From: Endocalyx cinctus
Lineage: Eukaryota; Ascomycota; Sordariomycetes; Amphisphaeriales; Apiosporaceae
Direction of reading: 5' to 3'
DNA length: 64,000 nucleotides
NCBI GenBank assembly: GCA_001600455.1
Contig: BCKC01000001.1
Coordinates: 6,827,418 to 6,891,417, forward strand
This document shows, in pieces, positions 1 through 12,790 of the stretch; within the stretch, counting starts at the first letter, position 1, and the number at the start of each line of letters is the position of its first letter. Position numbers and translations under genes: made by a program. The notes beneath the pieces were generated by a model, which was not told the origin of the DNA, made no database searches, and saw nothing but the letters and a program-made list of their open reading frames with translations.

Positions 1-2687
1 GCCGTGAAGTCGCAAGCCCTCTTCTTGTATTTTCTTCTGGTCGTGGACAAGCCATTCGCCAGTCTCCTCGTCTTGTTCTATGTAATCACTTGCTAAGAGC
101 TCGACGAGACCTAAGCTGCGATCTTTGCCCATTTTCTCGGCATCCATGACTTCCAGCGAAAGACGATCTCGAGCTGAATGCATGGCTACGTAAATTATCT
201 CATCCCACTCAGGGTTCAAAGTGTTACGGTGAGTTACAGTTCGACCCTTCTCAATGCCCGAAAGGAGCACGCGAACATACGGATCAGATTTACCCATAGT
301 TTCAAAGTTCCGGAGATTGTTCGCGCATTTGAAATGGAGACGCATGACGCCCAGGGGAGTTTGATAACCTCCGGTACCGGCGAGGACGCCGGAAATGGCG
401 ACGGGCTTCCACTGAGCAGTGAGTTTTGCCTTTCCTGTGCGAACGCCAGCCAAATTGTACCAATCGTGACCTTTTTCCATCATCTCAAGCATGTCGTCCA
501 GCTTGATCTGGTACGTGCCAATGATCTGATCACCAGCAATTTCACGGTCATCTTTGATGGCTAGGCCAAGCTTAGCGTTCTTACGGTCAGTAATGAGAAT
601 TTCCCTTGATCCATCGTCCCAGATGGGGCTGTTGGTACGTTTGAGCTTCTTGGTATGGTGAATTTCTTTGCCGTTGAGTAATAGCGTAGCGTAGGGATTT
701 AGTAATCCGACTAAACTCTTCGTGCCGTCTAGATCCTTTGCCCGTTCGATCGTGTATCGAAGGATACCGGTGTTGGTTTCGGGAGGGGGTTCTACTTTGC
801 CATCTACGGTTGTTCCTTCTAGCACAGGGAAGAAGCGAATATCCGCATTCACTACACCTCGGGCCTTGCCATTTGCTATGACCTCCAAACGCTCATTTTC
901 ATGAACGGTTAATTCTTCGATTCTTTCAAGAGGAAACGAACACACTCCGAGCTCCTTGTCCTTGCGGAAGTCATTGAAATCCTTCACAATGATATCGAGA
1001 GAGTCGTTGAAAGAGGTGATAATGACATAGTGGGTTTCGTTCCATCGAGGGTTAGAGGTATCTTTAATTACCTTAGTCTGAGCTAAGGGAGACCGTTTAT
1101 TTAGCGTGAGGATGGCGTAAGGATCGTTACTTCCACCGAAATTATCTGGGTTCTTAAGACCCTGGGCGCCATGGAGGGTCACCGCCACAACACCAATGGC
1201 TTGATCGACAGGGGAACCGGCAAGCATCTTGGCTACCTCGATAGGGAAGACATGGGGGGAATACATCATAGGCGCTAAGTTGCCGTGAATCTGTTCCTGT
1301 ATGAAAGACTCCAAACCCGGAATGAAGTTAATATCGAATCCAAAAGTATCACCACCGAGGGGCTTGCAAACGTAATCAATGGTGGGTCGCTCTAAAAAGG
1401 ACATTTCAATCTTCTCGATATGAGGGAAGGGGAACTGCAGCTTAATCTTAAGCTGCATGATACCGGAAAAGGCGAAGTCTTCAACGATAACATCGAGACC
1501 TTTGCTGATCATAGCCTTGCCAATACGAATTTCAAGAACGATTTTCGGGTTGACTTTGTATTTAATCTGTTGCGCGGTCATGTCGGCGGTGTCGTTGGGG
1601 GTAAAACTGAATTTCCAGTCCATTACTACGGTGTCGTCCTCGGCTCTAGGGTAGGTCTTAACGTGTTCCATCCTCGGAGGCTTGGAGCCTAAGGTGAAGG
1701 TGCTCAATTTTAGACTGTCGAGGAAGGCCGGAGTAGCAGAGCTTAAAACCTGGTCAACGGAAGCAATAATCGTCTGGGCGAGAACAGGCTGGTAAATAGG
1801 CCAAAACTTAACCAAGAACGAGTTTATCCATTCGAGAGATTCGTGATCGCTGTCCAATTTCTTGAGGCCGATCTCACGGGTAATGTCGTCGCGGAAGTTT
1901 CGACGGACTCGTCTGATCGATGTGCGGTAATAGGTAGAGCAGATGGCCATGATAATGATAATCCAACCTAGGCCTCCGCCAAGGACGGCGATAAACCAGG
2001 AAGAAAGGCAAGCGAATGCGATAATGGCCGCGTTGTGGTACCAATCTATAGAATCCCGTTCGTAAGTAAATGACACCTCAAATCATGGTATAATCGTGAT
2101 CTTACCACCAAAGAAAGCGTCGGGTACCTTGCCCTCAAGCCAGGTAGAATGATCGAGCATACTGTCACCAGACATGACGCTTTCAACGGGCCAGCCAAAA
2201 CGCTGGGTCCACCCGACTTTGGAAGCCAGATCTTCCTCCTCTTGGAGAGTGTCTGCATCCTTGATAATATTGCCGTCATTGTCTTTTCGATCTTCGACTA
2301 CGCCGGCTTTCGAAGGGGTAGGAAGCTCATAAGCGACCTTAGTACCGTCGTCGACATCGGTAGCAATGGCTATGCCTTTGGGTTTTCGTCTCGCTCGCAG
2401 GTTGTCAGGGATAGCCTGGTATAAGAAGACGATAAGATTAGCAAATTTTTCAGCGCGTAAAAACGGGAAGTCGCAAGAAGAGGAGGGGGATTTACAGCTT
2501 TCGCCTGGGCTTTCTTTTCCTCCGGGCTCGCGTCAGGGTTGAACTTGAAGGCAGCTACTCCGGCGTTTTTACTCTCTTCAACTAGTTTACGTTGGGCATC
2601 TTCGGCAGAGACAGAAGATTGAGGATCATTGGCGGCCTCTATTGCGCCCTGTTGCTTCAGTTCACTAGCCACCTGAGCGGTAGCCAT
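1..2687 (-). CDS. Tricalbin (extended-synaptotagmin family), 5' part, runs off the left edge
   Basis: ER-anchored lipid-transfer and tethering protein at ER-plasma membrane contacts. Three exons are visible: 2687-2496, 2415-2106 and 2045-1, joined in phase across introns of 80 and 60 nt; about 849 residues are encoded before the window ends. The N-terminus is soluble and charged. A hydrophobic hairpin lies at about residues 172-202, rich in Ile/Gly/Ala. It is followed by a region matching the SMP lipid-binding domain (about 228-430) and then three C2 domains starting near residues 458, 593 and 735. These show the C2 signatures GGSNDPYAIL, LLNPYATLLL and MGKSDPYVRVLL, each followed by an NP-W-(N/D) motif. 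Order and spacing match fungal tricalbins (Tcb1-3). The start is the first ATG of the open frame, with no upstream in-frame alternative seen. The missing 3' part should hold further C2 domains. Family assignment is firm; which tricalbin paralogue is not decided. Confidence 0.93.
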
Positions 2688-4405
2688 GACGACTACTGAT
2701 ATGGCTGCTACTGCAGCCTAAGGGCGGAAGTGTAACGACTTCGGGAAGCGTATAATGCGTGATACTGTTTAAAAGCAATAACGTTGAAGATATCGAATAG
2801 GAGGTGGGGGCTGGGGATTGTCCGTAATCTGGCTGTATACTTGAATTGAAGTACCTATGTAAGTAGTAATAGATAGGTTAAGAGAGATAATGTTTTTTTT
2901 TTCCCTAGATACAACAATACGTGTGTTGAATTGGTGTAACTGAGAAGAAGACGGGTAGTGAGATCTACTTCATCATAATCAATTGATATTGATATAGTAA
3001 CAAAAACAGGAAAATAGAAGAAGAAGAGGCTAACAATAATACAATAATAAAAAGAAACCCGAAAAGAAAAAAAGAAAAAAAAAAGGGGGAAAAAGAGAAG
3101 AAAAGAAGAAAGTGTTGATATTGAACAAGTTTACAAGTTTACAAGTTTATGAAATGGACTGATTTGGTTAATCCAAGACACGCAGCTCGTGGCTCATCAT
3201 CAATTCTAAAATATTCCAAGGTTACCTCACATCGCCATGTTTTAATCCCTGTTAAAGCAGCTACAGCAGTAAAGGGATACCTAGCCAGCCTAGCTTAACG
3301 GACTTAGTTGGCTTATTTAGGTAGTAATAGTAGTAGATCTCGGCCTACATAAGCGAAGAAACGACGTAATATCTGTCCAATAGTTCGATTTTTGATGTGA
3401 AAAATGGAGTTTTTTTGATTTGATCTAAACGATCTTAGCTGCTTAGTTACCTTAGTATTACCGTATTACCCATTTATGTGGATATTTTATTTTTGATTGG
3501 GTCTTCCTAGACTGACGTAATTCGCTTAATTTGGTTAAAAGTATCGGATACGTGTATAGATATATACCTATCCGTATTCTCCTCTGTCTTATCTATCTTA
3601 TCTAACTTATCTGTCTTATCTAACTTATCATTATTCATGTTTAAATAGATATACTCGTAACGTGCATAGCTTTTGACTTGCAAAATTAATATTTCTTTTT
3701 TGGTTGATCCCTTTTTCGTCAAATATTACACGTCAAAATCCATGGATATATCATGATATCAAATTTACACGTGTAACTCTGCCATCGCGTAACGCTACAC
3801 TGTGTCTCCTGTACGCTGTACTTCTATTACATCTACATCCATGGATATTTCTTTTTACTTCTGTGCGTTCACTATGCAACACTAGTGTCACCTTCGTAGC
3901 TTCAAATATTCTCGGCATTTGCTATGCAAAGACCCAGACGAGAAAGGGGGGGAAAGGAGACAAAGGGGGAAAAAAAAGGATAATAACAACAAGTTAAATA
4001 CATAATAAATCAAGACTGAAAAAAAAAAAAACTCATTCGTATACGGTAATGACAGATATATATTTTGTTTTATCTACATGTTTGCTCAGCCTTGAACACA
4101 TGATAGAGTAGAGAGATACAAGCTTGACCACAAACCTGTTTACCACTCCTAGGCTAACTGGCTTGGTTCTCTACCATGTTCAAGAGGCCACCGATCATCC
4201 ACACTCGGCTTCAGGCAATATATACATTAAGAAGAGAATAAAATTATTTGGAGCTCCTTTTGGTAGTGATGGTAATTGGCAATATCATCTACCAGCCACG
4301 ACTGTCTAAGCCTTTTTGTTCTCTGGCTTTGACTTGATCTAGGCCAGGAGAGAGAATGGCTGATTTATCGCGAGCCTTCTTCTCCCGCTCGTCACTGGTG
4401 GCATA
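2688..4405. other. Intergenic region, no gene seen
   Basis: AT-rich and low-complexity sequence between the tricalbin start and the 3' end of the next gene. It holds a long purine-rich tract (about 3000-3115), a TTATCT-type tandem repeat (3584-3629) and two copies of the palindrome ATCCATGGAT (3738-3747 and 3837-3846). Open frames here are short, AT-driven and without domain signatures. Confidence 0.6.
3584..3629. repeat. Imperfect tandem repeat of a TTATCTA(A/T)C / TTATCTGTC-type unit
   Basis: About five consecutive 9-10-bp units built on CTTATCT are readable. On the minus strand this creates a spurious DKLDK-like peptide repeat, so the local open frame should not be taken as a gene. Confidence 0.7.
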
Positions 4406-6144
4406 TCACTTACGAGAAGGTAAGTTCTCGGAGTTGGTGACGTTGATCATAGTCGCGTTAAGCGGAATAGTGCTGTTGAGAAGGGTGGCTTCGGCAGATT
4501 TGGTTAGCATCGTTTCCTCACCTACTTCCGCGAGGGTTCCAATACACTTACCTGAAGGTACCCAGTCGGTGTCAACTTCGTCCCCTGCGAAATCAGCGGC
4601 CGTCACGGTCCCGCAAAGGTTAGGGTCGGTCAAGATGCCGGTCTGCGGGAAGGGGTCCAAAGGTCCCCAGAGGTTTCCGTTCTCGTCGACGCCGACACCC
4701 TCAGTCAACCACGGCATCTGCGAGAAGTCGAGCGCTGGCGGGGGAGTACCGGGGATCAACTGCTCTCCGTGTACCCAGACGTTCACAGGCTGCACGTACG
4801 TGCCGGCCAAGAATCCTTGCTTCGTGGTTCGAGTCTTGGGAACTCCGTCAATCTCGGTTACCACACGGTATTCGCGAGCGTAGCCGGTAAGGATATCGGC
4901 ACGGTATTCGAATCTGTTTTGTTCGTTGGCTCCGTTCCGCAGTCCAAGAGCGGCGATAATCCGATCCGTGATTTCTCCCGTGCAAGGGTCGACGTCGAGG
5001 GCGTACAAAGCGACGGTAGCGCGCGCGTTGGAAACGAAACCTCGGAACTGTATGAAATCGTCAATATGACCCATGTTATTCAAAGACGTGTTTCCGTTAT
5101 GAAATATGCAGGACTTACTCGAGACTCGCCCAGCTCGGCGTTGGGGTTAAAGTTGGAAATTCCAAGAAGGCCAAGCTCCATGCGCGCGTAGACGAGGTCT
5201 TGAATAGTGGTGACCTGGACGTTCTGGGCGATAAGGCTGAAGGCAATCACCTCGTTGTCACGTCGGATTCCAGCCCAAGTTACGAAATCGCCAGGAAGGA
5301 AAGGAACCATGCTGAGGGGATCAGGGGCAGTGCTGTTTGTAGCCATTTAGTACCGTGCTTTTTTATCAATATTTCAAGTTCTGGCTAAGAGGTATACTCA
5401 CAACGTGCCCGGTCCGTTGAAGGGCCTGTTGCTGGCTGGGCAGGCGGGATCGGTCGAGTTCTTGGGGATACACATGGGGAAGCCGGAAAAGGAGCTGACG
5501 CTGGGACTTTCGTCATCCGCGGTCATAAACGGCTGCTTAGTGTAACCGGCGGAAAAAACGGCGTTCGGGTCGTTGATACGGAGGACGGGACCGTTGGCGA
5601 TCTGCATGCTACCGTCGGTCATGTTGATGGATTCGATAAAACCGCTCGCAAGCCCCTCGGTAAACTGGTACATGACGATTTGTGCCGCGATCGGTTCGCC
5701 ATTGATGAAGTTGCCGAAAACCTATTTGGTTTTTTTATAAGGTTAGATTGCACGGAAAGCTTCCTCCGGAGGGGGTGGTATTCTCCCTTAGAGGTCGACC
5801 ACAGCGTTGATGTCGGAGCTGAGCCAGCGATACGGATCGCTGGTTGATTATGCGCACGTGTTACTTACCTGAGTTTCATAGCCGATCATATTATCTAGAT
5901 CTGCGACGAAATCCTTAAATGGGACCCAGGCTGCAGGAAACTGAACCAACATGTTCTTCGGGACGGTGACGTTGAAGCCCTCAACGAAGATAGTTCCGCC
6001 AGTGTTGTAAGTGTCGTCAAAGGCGGTGGCGTCTTCTAATCCGCCATCGAGCCAAAGAGGAGCATCCTGAGCCGTAGACTTAGAGATCAAGCTAGCTAGC
6101 TGAAGCCCCAGCGTGAGCAGGGACGGTAAGGAGAGACGAAGCAT
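4406..6144 (-). CDS. Secreted protein of unknown function, four exons, 483 aa
   Basis: I do not recognise a named domain. Exons 6144-5869, 5721-5402, 5332-5119 and 5047-4406 join in frame (phases 0, 2 and 0) with canonical GT-AG introns of 54-147 nt, giving 483 residues. The N-terminus is a classical signal peptide (a Leu-rich core ending near STAQ-DAPLW). The mature part has scattered cysteines and several N-glycosylation sequons, clustered near the C-terminus (NST, NAT, NVT), so it is probably extracellular. A start at 6144 was chosen because it opens the signal peptide directly. A further donor-like GTAAGT lies near the stop, so the very C-terminus could be spliced differently. A TATATAAA box lies about 110 bp upstream. 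It is the first of a run of secreted-protein genes that includes two multicopper oxidases, but nothing ties it to them mechanistically. Confidence 0.75.
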
Positions 6145-6252
6145 GATCACCTGTTGATTAGAGGAGCAAATTAGATGTTAAAAGAGAGTGTGAAAGAGTG
6201 TGGTGTTGATGGTGATCGAAAATAACATCGAAGAGGATCGACGAATGTCTCA

Positions 6253-6262
6253 TTTTTATATA
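6253..6262 (-). promoter_or_regulatory. TATA-like box of the secreted-protein gene
   Basis: On the minus strand the sequence reads TATATAAAAA, about 110 bp upstream of the ATG at 6144. This is a plausible distance for a fungal core promoter with a 5' UTR. It is inferred from position and sequence only. Confidence 0.4.
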
Positions 6263-9097
6263 ATTTTAGACGGCCTTTGTTCGTAGCAGGAACGACTCGG
6301 TCAATATCCGACATCGCCAGGTCGTCCAGAGAAATCTACGCGTCGACCAAGAAAATGGCTTTTGACCATCGAAACGACAACGCGGCTCTGGAGTTTCCAA
6401 GACACACTTATTCGTTCGAGACCTTGTTCTTCCCTAGGAGCCCCAGTACTATTGCAAAAACGAGCATACTATACTAACAGTTTCGAGCCGTCGAAGGAAG
6501 TGACCCCTGCCCAGTCTCATAGGCCACCATCAGCTCAGCGTAGGGCAATATTTGGGAAGATGTTGCAACGTATGGTCAAAGCACATGCATAACCCGTAAA
6601 GGGAGGGCTGCAAGCGACGAAGATCACGACAAGATGGTTATTGCCCATAGTCGGTTGAGGTCGGGGAACCTTCGCAGGTATATATTACTTGGCGCCTAGA
6701 AAATAAGGTTGAGATGACAGTGCGTATTGCGTATTTTGTGTGTCGATATGTTGGATAAGTTACCATTCCAAGATTTTAGGAGGGTCACATAGGGTATGCG
6801 ACTGTACTGTACTACGAGGTGTCCACGAATAGTTGCCCTCTTTGAATAATGTATGCAGAACGTAGACCAGGGGGATCCCATCCGAGCCTTTTCGCATATG
6901 GATGGAAACTTTAAACTATCCTATTGAGAGATTTTCCGATATCCTTGACCTATATTGTGATTCTTTAATACTATCTACAGCACGTGTTAGATTAAGCGGC
7001 TGACCTCTAATGATGGGTCCCCTACCTCAAGTGGAGAGGAAGAGGGGCAGCAACCGTGACCCCTCTAGTTTAGGTTATAATCAATCTTCTGCTGAATTCC
7101 CATGAAGGGAGGGGGGAACCTTATCAGCTTCTAAAGATACAATATCAGTTTTACTCTTCAGTAAAAAGTAGAACTATGTGAGCAAGGATAGCATTTAGAG
7201 ATGCGACGCCCCCCGGCCATGTGAACCTGTTGGAGAACGGGCCGGAGTCCTAGCGATCTCGACTACGCGGACCGCTTACAAACCCAAGTAACTCGTCTAT
7301 CTATTTCGCTGCGTTGGGACATTGAGCCAAGACCCCATAACCAGGGTTGACGGACACGCCCGTTGGTAATGTTCGATAATCCATCCCATTTTTAGGCTAC
7401 CGACGCGTCGACTTACCTTAAAAAACGTTCACCGACTAGGTAAATCAATTCTTTCTAGGAAACTTTACATAATCTCTCGAAAAGTTAACACAATACGACA
7501 ACAGTATAACGGGTCCTGTTCCCCGTACGGCACTGCGAAGGCATGCTTAAGCGAGAGGCATGAATGAGGGGGGGCAACTCACGGAATTAATTTATGGGCC
7601 ATGTGCTCGGATCCGAAAAAAAAGAGGCCAATTTATCTTCATCTAACACTACCGACTCGCATAGATGGTTCCTGCATTAAACCCGCCTCTATGAGGACCA
7701 TCTTATGTAGATGTAGTAAAAAATAGTTCCATACCACCTAGATCTGTAAAGTAGTATATATCTTCTCGTATACTACCGATGATGGTCATTAGAAGATGAT
7801 GTGAATGATAAATGTGGATGATAGACGCCCACGCACATCATTCATCGTGTGCGTAATATTTTTTCAGAATATCGCAATATTCGCCTATCTCGGTATTGAG
7901 AGATAAACTTCTTCGAGAGTCGATAAGAATTGCTCAAGAGAATTAACATGCTTGCCAATAAGTAAATATTGATATAGACACGAAAGAGGGTACCAATACC
8001 CAGTCTAGCCATTCTTCTCCATGCCAAGATCGATTCTCTCGCGGAGAAGGTGGCCACACAGTACGCACGCACGCACTTTTCGCTCACCATTTTCTGCACA
8101 AGAAAATTTTCCAATACTATGATTATCGAAATCTTGGAAATTGAACTATTTTTACTTGTTCCTGAATTCTCCCCCTTGACCTAAGTCTTTCCAGACCCCG
8201 TATAATCTGCACGCTCTGGGATGAGGCGTACGAGTCCCCCATCGTTGGTTGCCTTCCTATCGTCTACTTCCGTACCGAGAGTCGGGTAAAGTTACCTACT
8301 TATGGTTCCACCCGCCTTCTCGAGGCTCAGGCGCAGCCTTAAGCCCATCTAGGACAGGTTGCGTATGAGGGCGTATGTAGTATGATTATTTCCGCGGCAG
8401 GTACTCTGTATAGCATGCCAAAAAAAATTCTAATGTGACCATGTAACGACGGCTGGAGTCAGCTTTCATCTCGTCGTCATCGGATACTGCAGCATTCTCA
8501 TTCCGAAGCTATGGCCCGAGTCCAACCGCTGCTCGACCGTCTCCACTCCACATTTGTTTCTATTATTACGTTCCTACCCCAGGTGCCCAGTCCTCCAGTT
8601 GGTAACTCCCCAGGGATTATTCATCATCGTGATAGAGGCCATCTCGACTTCCATGGTTACACATTTACTATCTTTGGTTATTCTCTAAAAACTCGCCATG
8701 GCTAGTGTTAGGAACAACTGGGCCTTCAACAAAGCCTTCATTTTCCCCTTAGGCCTAGTATACTTGCGGTGGATTCAATAATGCTGGCAAATACCATGAC
8801 TAACCCTCGCTTGCCCTCGTATTCTAGAACGGCTTCAGGATACGCGGCCTGATCTCAGATCAAGTTTGAGTCTTCGATATTGAATCAATTCATGGTCTGA
8901 TGAGGATTGATCCAGGTCATAAGCATTTTGAAGCCATGAAATTCAGATCGTGCGATGAATCACTCTTTATTTCCAAGTGACAAGATTACAGATCGCGGCG
9001 GATCGTGATGCCCAGGCGATTTGACCACCGCGTAATGAGCTGACGAAGGTCTGGAACAAGTGATCATCGTAGCTTGTTTACTTTCCCACATGGCGAA
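6263..9097. other. Long intergenic region, shared promoter side of two divergent genes
   Basis: About 2.8 kb between the divergent starts at 6144 (-) and 9231 (+). Only short open frames without signal peptides, splice structure or recognisable motifs are present. I see no tRNA or rRNA and no clear transposon remnant. Confidence 0.5.
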
Positions 9098-9105
9098 TAT
9101 ATAAA
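9098..9105 (+). promoter_or_regulatory. TATA box (TATATAAA) of the multicopper oxidase
   Basis: A perfect TATATAAA lies 126 bp before the ATG at 9231. It is followed by a pyrimidine/CA-rich leader typical of strongly expressed fungal secreted-protein genes. Confidence 0.5.
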
Positions 9106-9230
9106 CGACTCAAATCCTCTCAATATTGCTCACCTTCTTTTTACCAGGCTCAACAGCAACAATCACACTCATTTCTCCTGATCTGGACTAGCTGACACTC
9201 TCTCATCTTCCACTCTTTCTTTTTTCCAAC

Positions 9231-11231
9231 ATGTTCTCGAAGTTTAGCAGCGCGCTGCTGGCTTCCTGCCTTTGCGCAGGAGCGCTATCGCAGCGGGTTT
9301 TCGAACACACCATCCCCGAGGAAGAGGCTCTAGCCTTATCCCAGATCGTCGAAGATCCGGTTTCCGACACCGTCAGCATCCAAAAGGATGACGAGAGCCC
9401 GGTTTACCCTCTCATGTTCCGTACCGCTCTGCCAATCCCCCCGGTTGCACAGCCTAAGCAGTATGTGCCGATCTCCCGTCTCTCGATCCCATTTTGAGAT
9501 CTATCTGTGTGACCTTGCTGATCCCTTCTAGAATTGTGACCAACCCTGTTACCGGAAAGGACATCGAGTACTACGAGATCGAGATTAAGGCTTTCGAGAA
9601 GCAGATCTTCCCTGGTCTGCTCCCGACCACCCTCGTCGGTTACGATGGCATGGTCCCGGGTCCTACCTTCATCATGGAGCGAGGAACCGAGTCCGTCGTC
9701 CGCTTCGTCAACAACGCCGAGAGAGCCAACTCTGTCCATCTTCACGGTTCGCCATCTCGTGCTCCTTTCGATGGCTGGGCTGCCGATGTTACCCAGCCCG
9801 GCGAGTACAAGGACTACTACTACCCCAACTTCGAGTCCGCTCGTCTGCTTTGGTACCATGACCACGCTGTGACCATCGTAAGTATTACCATTCTACACTT
9901 AAAGTTACCTGATCAAGCGCTGACTGAATCCACCACAGACCGCCGAGAACGCTTACTTCGGTCAAGCGGGTGCCTACATCCTCACCGACCCGGCCGAAGA
10001 GGCTCTCAACCTCCCCTCGGGCTACGGCGAGTTCGACATCCCGATGATCTTGCAGTCCGTCTTCTACAACGAGAACGGCACCCTCCAGTCGACCTTCGGC
10101 GAGGACACGAGCACCTGGGGCGACACCATCCAGGTCAACGGCCAGCCCTGGCCGATGATGAACGTGCAGCCGCGCAAGTACCGCTTCCGCTTCCTCGACG
10201 CCTCCGTCTCGCGCAACTACGACCTCTACTTCGCCACCGCCAGCAGCCCCGACGGCCGCCTCCCCTTCCAGGTCATCGCCTCCGACTCCGGCCTTCTCGA
10301 GCGGCCCGTGACGGTAACCAACATGTTCATCGCCGTGGCCGAGCGGTACGAGGTCGTCTTCGACTTCTCCGCGTACGCCGGCCAGACCATCGACCTCCGG
10401 AACGCGCCCGACGTCGGCGGCTTCGGCGTCGACGAGGATTACGACAACACCGACAAAGTGATGCGCTTCTTCGTCAGCGCCGACCCGGTCGACGACCCGT
10501 CCACGGTCCCGGCCCAGCTGCGCGACGTCCCCTTCCCCCCTGCTACCGTCGGCATCGACCACCACTTCCGCTTCCACCACTCCAACAGCGAATGGCTCAT
10601 CAACGGGGTCGGCTTCCTCGACGTCGAGAACCGCGTCTTGGCCGACGTCCCGCGCGGCACCGTCGAGATCTGGGAGCTCGAGAACGGCTCCGGCGGCTGG
10701 ACGCACCCGATCCACGTGCACCTGGTCGACTTCCGCGTCATCCAGCGCACCGGCGGCGACCGCAGCGTGCAGCCGTACGAGCTCAACGGCCTCAAGGACG
10801 TCGTCTGGCTCGCCAAGGGGGAGACGGTTCTGGTGGAAGCGCACTACGAGCCGTGGAACGGCGTGTACATGTTCCACTGCCACAACCTGATCCACGAGGA
10901 CCAGGACATGCTGGCCGCCTTCAACGTCACCAAGCTCGACAACTTCGGGTACGAGGAGACGACCGACTTCGGCGACCCCGAGGACCCCCGCTGGTCCGCC
11001 CGCCCGTACGACATGGCCGACTTCCGCGCCCAGACCGGCGTCTTCACGGCCGAGGCGATCGAGGCGAGGGTCCAGGAGCTCGCCCTCGAGCAGCCTTACT
11101 CCGAGCTCGACGCCGTCAACGAGGCCCTCGACGAGTTCTGGGCCGGGCGCGACGTCGGCGACCCTAACGCCGCTTTCGAACCCGCTACTTCCTCCTCCCC
11201 CATTCCCCGATACAGGCGCTTCGTCGTTTAA
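9231..11231 (+). CDS. Secreted multicopper oxidase of the bilirubin-oxidase type
   Basis: Oxidises phenolic or tetrapyrrole-like substrates while reducing oxygen to water at a four-copper site. Exons 9231-9460, 9532-9877 and 9939-11231 join in phase, giving 622 aa. A signal peptide (to about residue 20) opens the protein. Copper motifs are complete: HLHG near 148, WYHDH near 183, HPIHVH near 448 and HCHNLIHEDQDM near 504. The axial position of the type-1 copper is methionine. The sequence around the second motif and the stretch TAENAYFGQAG match Myrothecium-type bilirubin oxidase closely, more than laccase or ascorbate oxidase. The third exon is strikingly GC-rich compared with its AT-rich surroundings, and large antisense open frames there are shadows of it. 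The true substrate in this fungus is unknown; bilirubin is only the reference assay substrate of the family. Confidence 0.93.
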
Positions 11232-12466
11232 GAGGGGTGTCGATGTATATATGTCGAATAGGTCATCCTTCTCAGGTAACCCTAGGTCATAAATTGTACA
11301 TAAACTCCTGACCGGGGTCCTGCAACTCATCACTGTCAATTTGCCGAAAAACAATTTCTTTTTGTAAACTGTTTTCCCTGGCCTTCTTTCCCTCTTTTAC
11401 GCCGCTTTTGTGTCCTTTTTTTTTTTGTTCTTTTCCACCTTTACACTCGTTCAAAAACTTCAAAAAAATTGTTTCAAAGTTTCCATTCTCCTGTCTATAT
11501 TTTCAAACGTACCTTTAGTCTTTTGCAGAAGTATATAGTTAAGTTAGAGGAGTTGATTTGGTGAGGAGGAGTTGTATATAGTCTAGGGAGCATTTATATA
11601 TATTTCTGTATATATAAGTATAATGCAGTTAGTTAGTTGTATAAGCTTCAATTTAATACTATCAACTACTCAACTAATTACTTATAACTTGGGATTTCCT
11701 AATTCGTACTTAAAATGTTCGATACGACCAATCAATTAATTCGATCTCAAGGGTAGTACAAGCTAAGGTAAAATTATGAAGGCAGTTAATCAATTAGGCC
11801 AGTCGCGAAACTGCGTTTAGAGAACATCGAGAAATTAATTAGCGGAGGCTCGACATGTAATAATTATCTTTTCGAAATGCACCTAATAACCAAGAAATTT
11901 TATTTGGTATCCTTTTCTTCGAGAAAGGTGTTTTAATGAATTGCAAATTTTGATGTCTTAGATACAAGCTCAATGCGCTGTGGCTGAGGGATGTAAAAGA
12001 GGTGGTTACACCATTACTTGGACTAATAAGCCACCCATACTATGATTCTATATTTCACAAATTTCTGCGGCATTGTTTACGGATTATATAGAGACATATC
12101 GTTTATAGTTGCTCGAAGGAATGTATTAAGTATTATCTATGGTAATTTTAGAGTCGAGGTGAATTCTCTTCAAGTCGTAATGAAGTTTCCGACCCTGATC
12201 ACCTTCCCTTGCGTGACACCCGATTTCATAATCTATGCGTGCCGTAAATTACCCTTTTCCATGAGTTTTACTCCTTCGCTAGCCCAAAATTGCTCGTATC
12301 CTGCCCTTAATAATTCGCCAATATGATTGTTCGTTGCTGTTGTTGTCGTCTTTGTCTCCATAGACTCTCTCTCTATCGTGAAAGAATCCATTTTTTCTCT
12401 TGCGTTGCCGAGTACAAACGAAGAAAAGAATCAGCGAATCCGGGATTTTAATTGATTTTATTACAT
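11232..12466. other. Intergenic region, 3' ends of two convergent genes
   Basis: AT-rich DNA with T-rich runs (about 11380-11480) just after the oxidase stop, consistent with 3' UTR sequence. No supported gene, RNA or repeat was found. Confidence 0.5.
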
Positions 12467-12790
12467 TTACCACCATTTCTTAACCGAAACGGAGCCAAAG
12501 AGGACGTTATGGCACTGATCGTCGCGGACGCGGAAGGAAGAGCCCTGGCAGTCGATTCCCGACCAGGTCTTGACGCGCCACTCGTTGGGGCGGTCGAAGG
12601 AATCGATCCGGAACGAGCTGACCGGGTTGTTCACGCGGTAGCAGTACTCGTTGTCGCCGATCTGGCTGACGCTGAAGGCCGTGAGGTCGCCCTCGCAGTT
12701 CTCGCCGAGGTAGGCGAGAGGGGCGATTGCCTGGACGGTGCCGACGGCGGCGGCGATGGCCAGGAGGCTGGTCTTGACGGAGAAGAGCAT
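12467..12790 (-). CDS. Small secreted four-cysteine protein, 107 aa
   Basis: Single-exon gene. Residues 1-21 form a clean signal peptide ending at VQA. The mature protein of about 86 residues has four cysteines (32, 50, 81, 93), enough for two disulphides, and ends in KKWW. Motifs such as WSGIDCQG and DDQCHNV followed by a short strand-forming tail resemble small beta-sandwich secreted proteins of fungi. A beta/gamma-crystallin-like fold is a guess. Coding GC is high relative to flanks, which supports it being a real gene. The long antisense frame is a shadow. Its role may be effector-like or cell-surface, which the sequence does not settle. Confidence 0.8.
   Translation of the reverse strand: MLFSVKTSLLAIAAAVGTVQAIAPLAYLGENCEGDLTAFSVSQIGDNEYCYRVNNPVSSFRIDSFDRPNEWRVKTWSGIDCQGSSFRVRDDQCHNVLFGSVSVKKWW

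Noticed and set aside
3507..3722. Minus-strand frame with DKLDKTDKLDK repeats
   Set aside because: Direct translation of the simple TTATCT tandem repeat.
9885..11354. 489-codon minus-strand frame opposite the multicopper oxidase
   Set aside because: Antisense shadow created by the very GC-rich exon; its Val/Asp/Glu-rich repetitive composition is typical of such shadows.
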